DNA from: Thermoplasmata archaeon | GTDB taxonomy: Archaea > Thermoplasmatota > Thermoplasmata > Thermoplasmatales > Thermoplasmataceae | Direction of reading: 5' to 3' | Length of the DNA stretch: 14,246 nucleotides | Assembly (NCBI GenBank): GCA_021797295.1 | Contig: JAKAAA010000019.1 | Span: 1-14,246, forward strand | In this document: positions 14,151 through 14,246 of the stretch, in pieces | Layout: each line of letters opens with the position of its first letter | Position numbering within the stretch: the first letter of the stretch is position 1 | Program-made: the position numbers and the translations under genes | The notes under the pieces: generated by a model | Told to the model about the DNA's origin: nothing | What the model saw: only the letters and a program-made list of their open reading frames with translations | Databases searched by the model: none

Positions 14151-14246
14151 CTAGTATTCCCTGTACTTTTCATCAAATATGCCCATCTCATGGCAAATTT
14201 TACTGTAATACCTTGCAGCTTCGGTTGCTTCATACTCACCATTACT
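14151..14246 (-). CDS. C-terminal end of an unidentified gene, cut by the right edge
   Basis: Only the last 31 codons and the TAG stop (14153-14151) are inside the window. They read SNGEYEATEAARYYSKICHE followed by MGIFDEKYREY, a charged amphipathic helix style with one cysteine. That is too little to name a family. It runs in the same direction as tenA and ends 34 bp before it. Confidence 0.55.
   Translation of the reverse strand, partial: SNGEYEATEAARYYSKICHEMGIFDEKYREY

Noticed and set aside
1..14246. CRISPR arrays, insertion sequences, integrases or other mobile elements
   Set aside because: No regularly spaced repeats, transposase or integrase motifs, or terminal inverted repeats with target duplications were seen. 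Codon style is even across the window.

Overview
This window looks like chromosome from a thermoacidophilic euryarchaeon of the order Thermoplasmatales (Ferroplasma/Thermoplasma type). The evidence is an archaeal-type fructose-1,6-bisphosphate aldolase/phosphatase, ribosomal protein L40e, an Orc1/Cdc6 initiator, a UPF0200 P-loop protein, AT-rich DNA, and TATA-like boxes about 24-30 bp upstream of most first start codons, as expected for leaderless mRNAs. The order-level placement is an inference from protein style and gene content, not from a marker search.

Layout. Positions 1-953 (minus) hold a truncated sulfide:quinone-oxidoreductase-like flavoprotein. It diverges from a tightly overlapping corrinoid operon on plus, 1097-4967: cobA fused to a HemD-like domain, cbiET fused, cbiL and cbiF. 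The operon ends tail-to-tail, overlapping an unrecognised helical protein (4950-6014, minus). Next on plus come a short NDH-2-like flavoprotein (6126-7115) and the FBP aldolase/phosphatase (7259-8404). A 567-bp gene-poor gap follows, with a perfect 12-bp palindrome and a GC-rich hairpin. Ribosomal L40e (8972-9121) overlaps purQ (9111-9893). The remainder is on minus: a UPF0200 kinase-like protein and a 96-residue partner, orc1/cdc6, folC, tenA, and the last codons of an unknown gene at the right edge.

How the genes work together. The corrinoid operon supplies the SAM-dependent methylations at C2/C7 (CobA), C20 (CbiL), C11 (CbiF) and C5/C15 plus decarboxylation (CbiET). CbiH, CbiG, CbiD, CbiC and CbiJ are not in the window. 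PurQ, FolC and TenA add purine, folate and thiamin metabolism, so the window is rich in cofactor synthesis without being one operon.

Most notable points. (1) Neither cbiL nor cbiF has an ATG, GTG or TTG upstream of its essential SAM-binding GxGPGDPE loop. Each has an in-frame ACG at the expected place just after a Shine-Dalgarno-like sequence (AGGTG or GGTGAT), which suggests non-canonical initiation at two consecutive gene junctions. (2) A long imperfect inverted repeat with CCAGT ends and an AT-rich centre lies directly in front of orc1/cdc6. It could be an origin element or an autoregulatory operator. (3) A perfect CCAGTATACTGG palindrome lies in the long gap.
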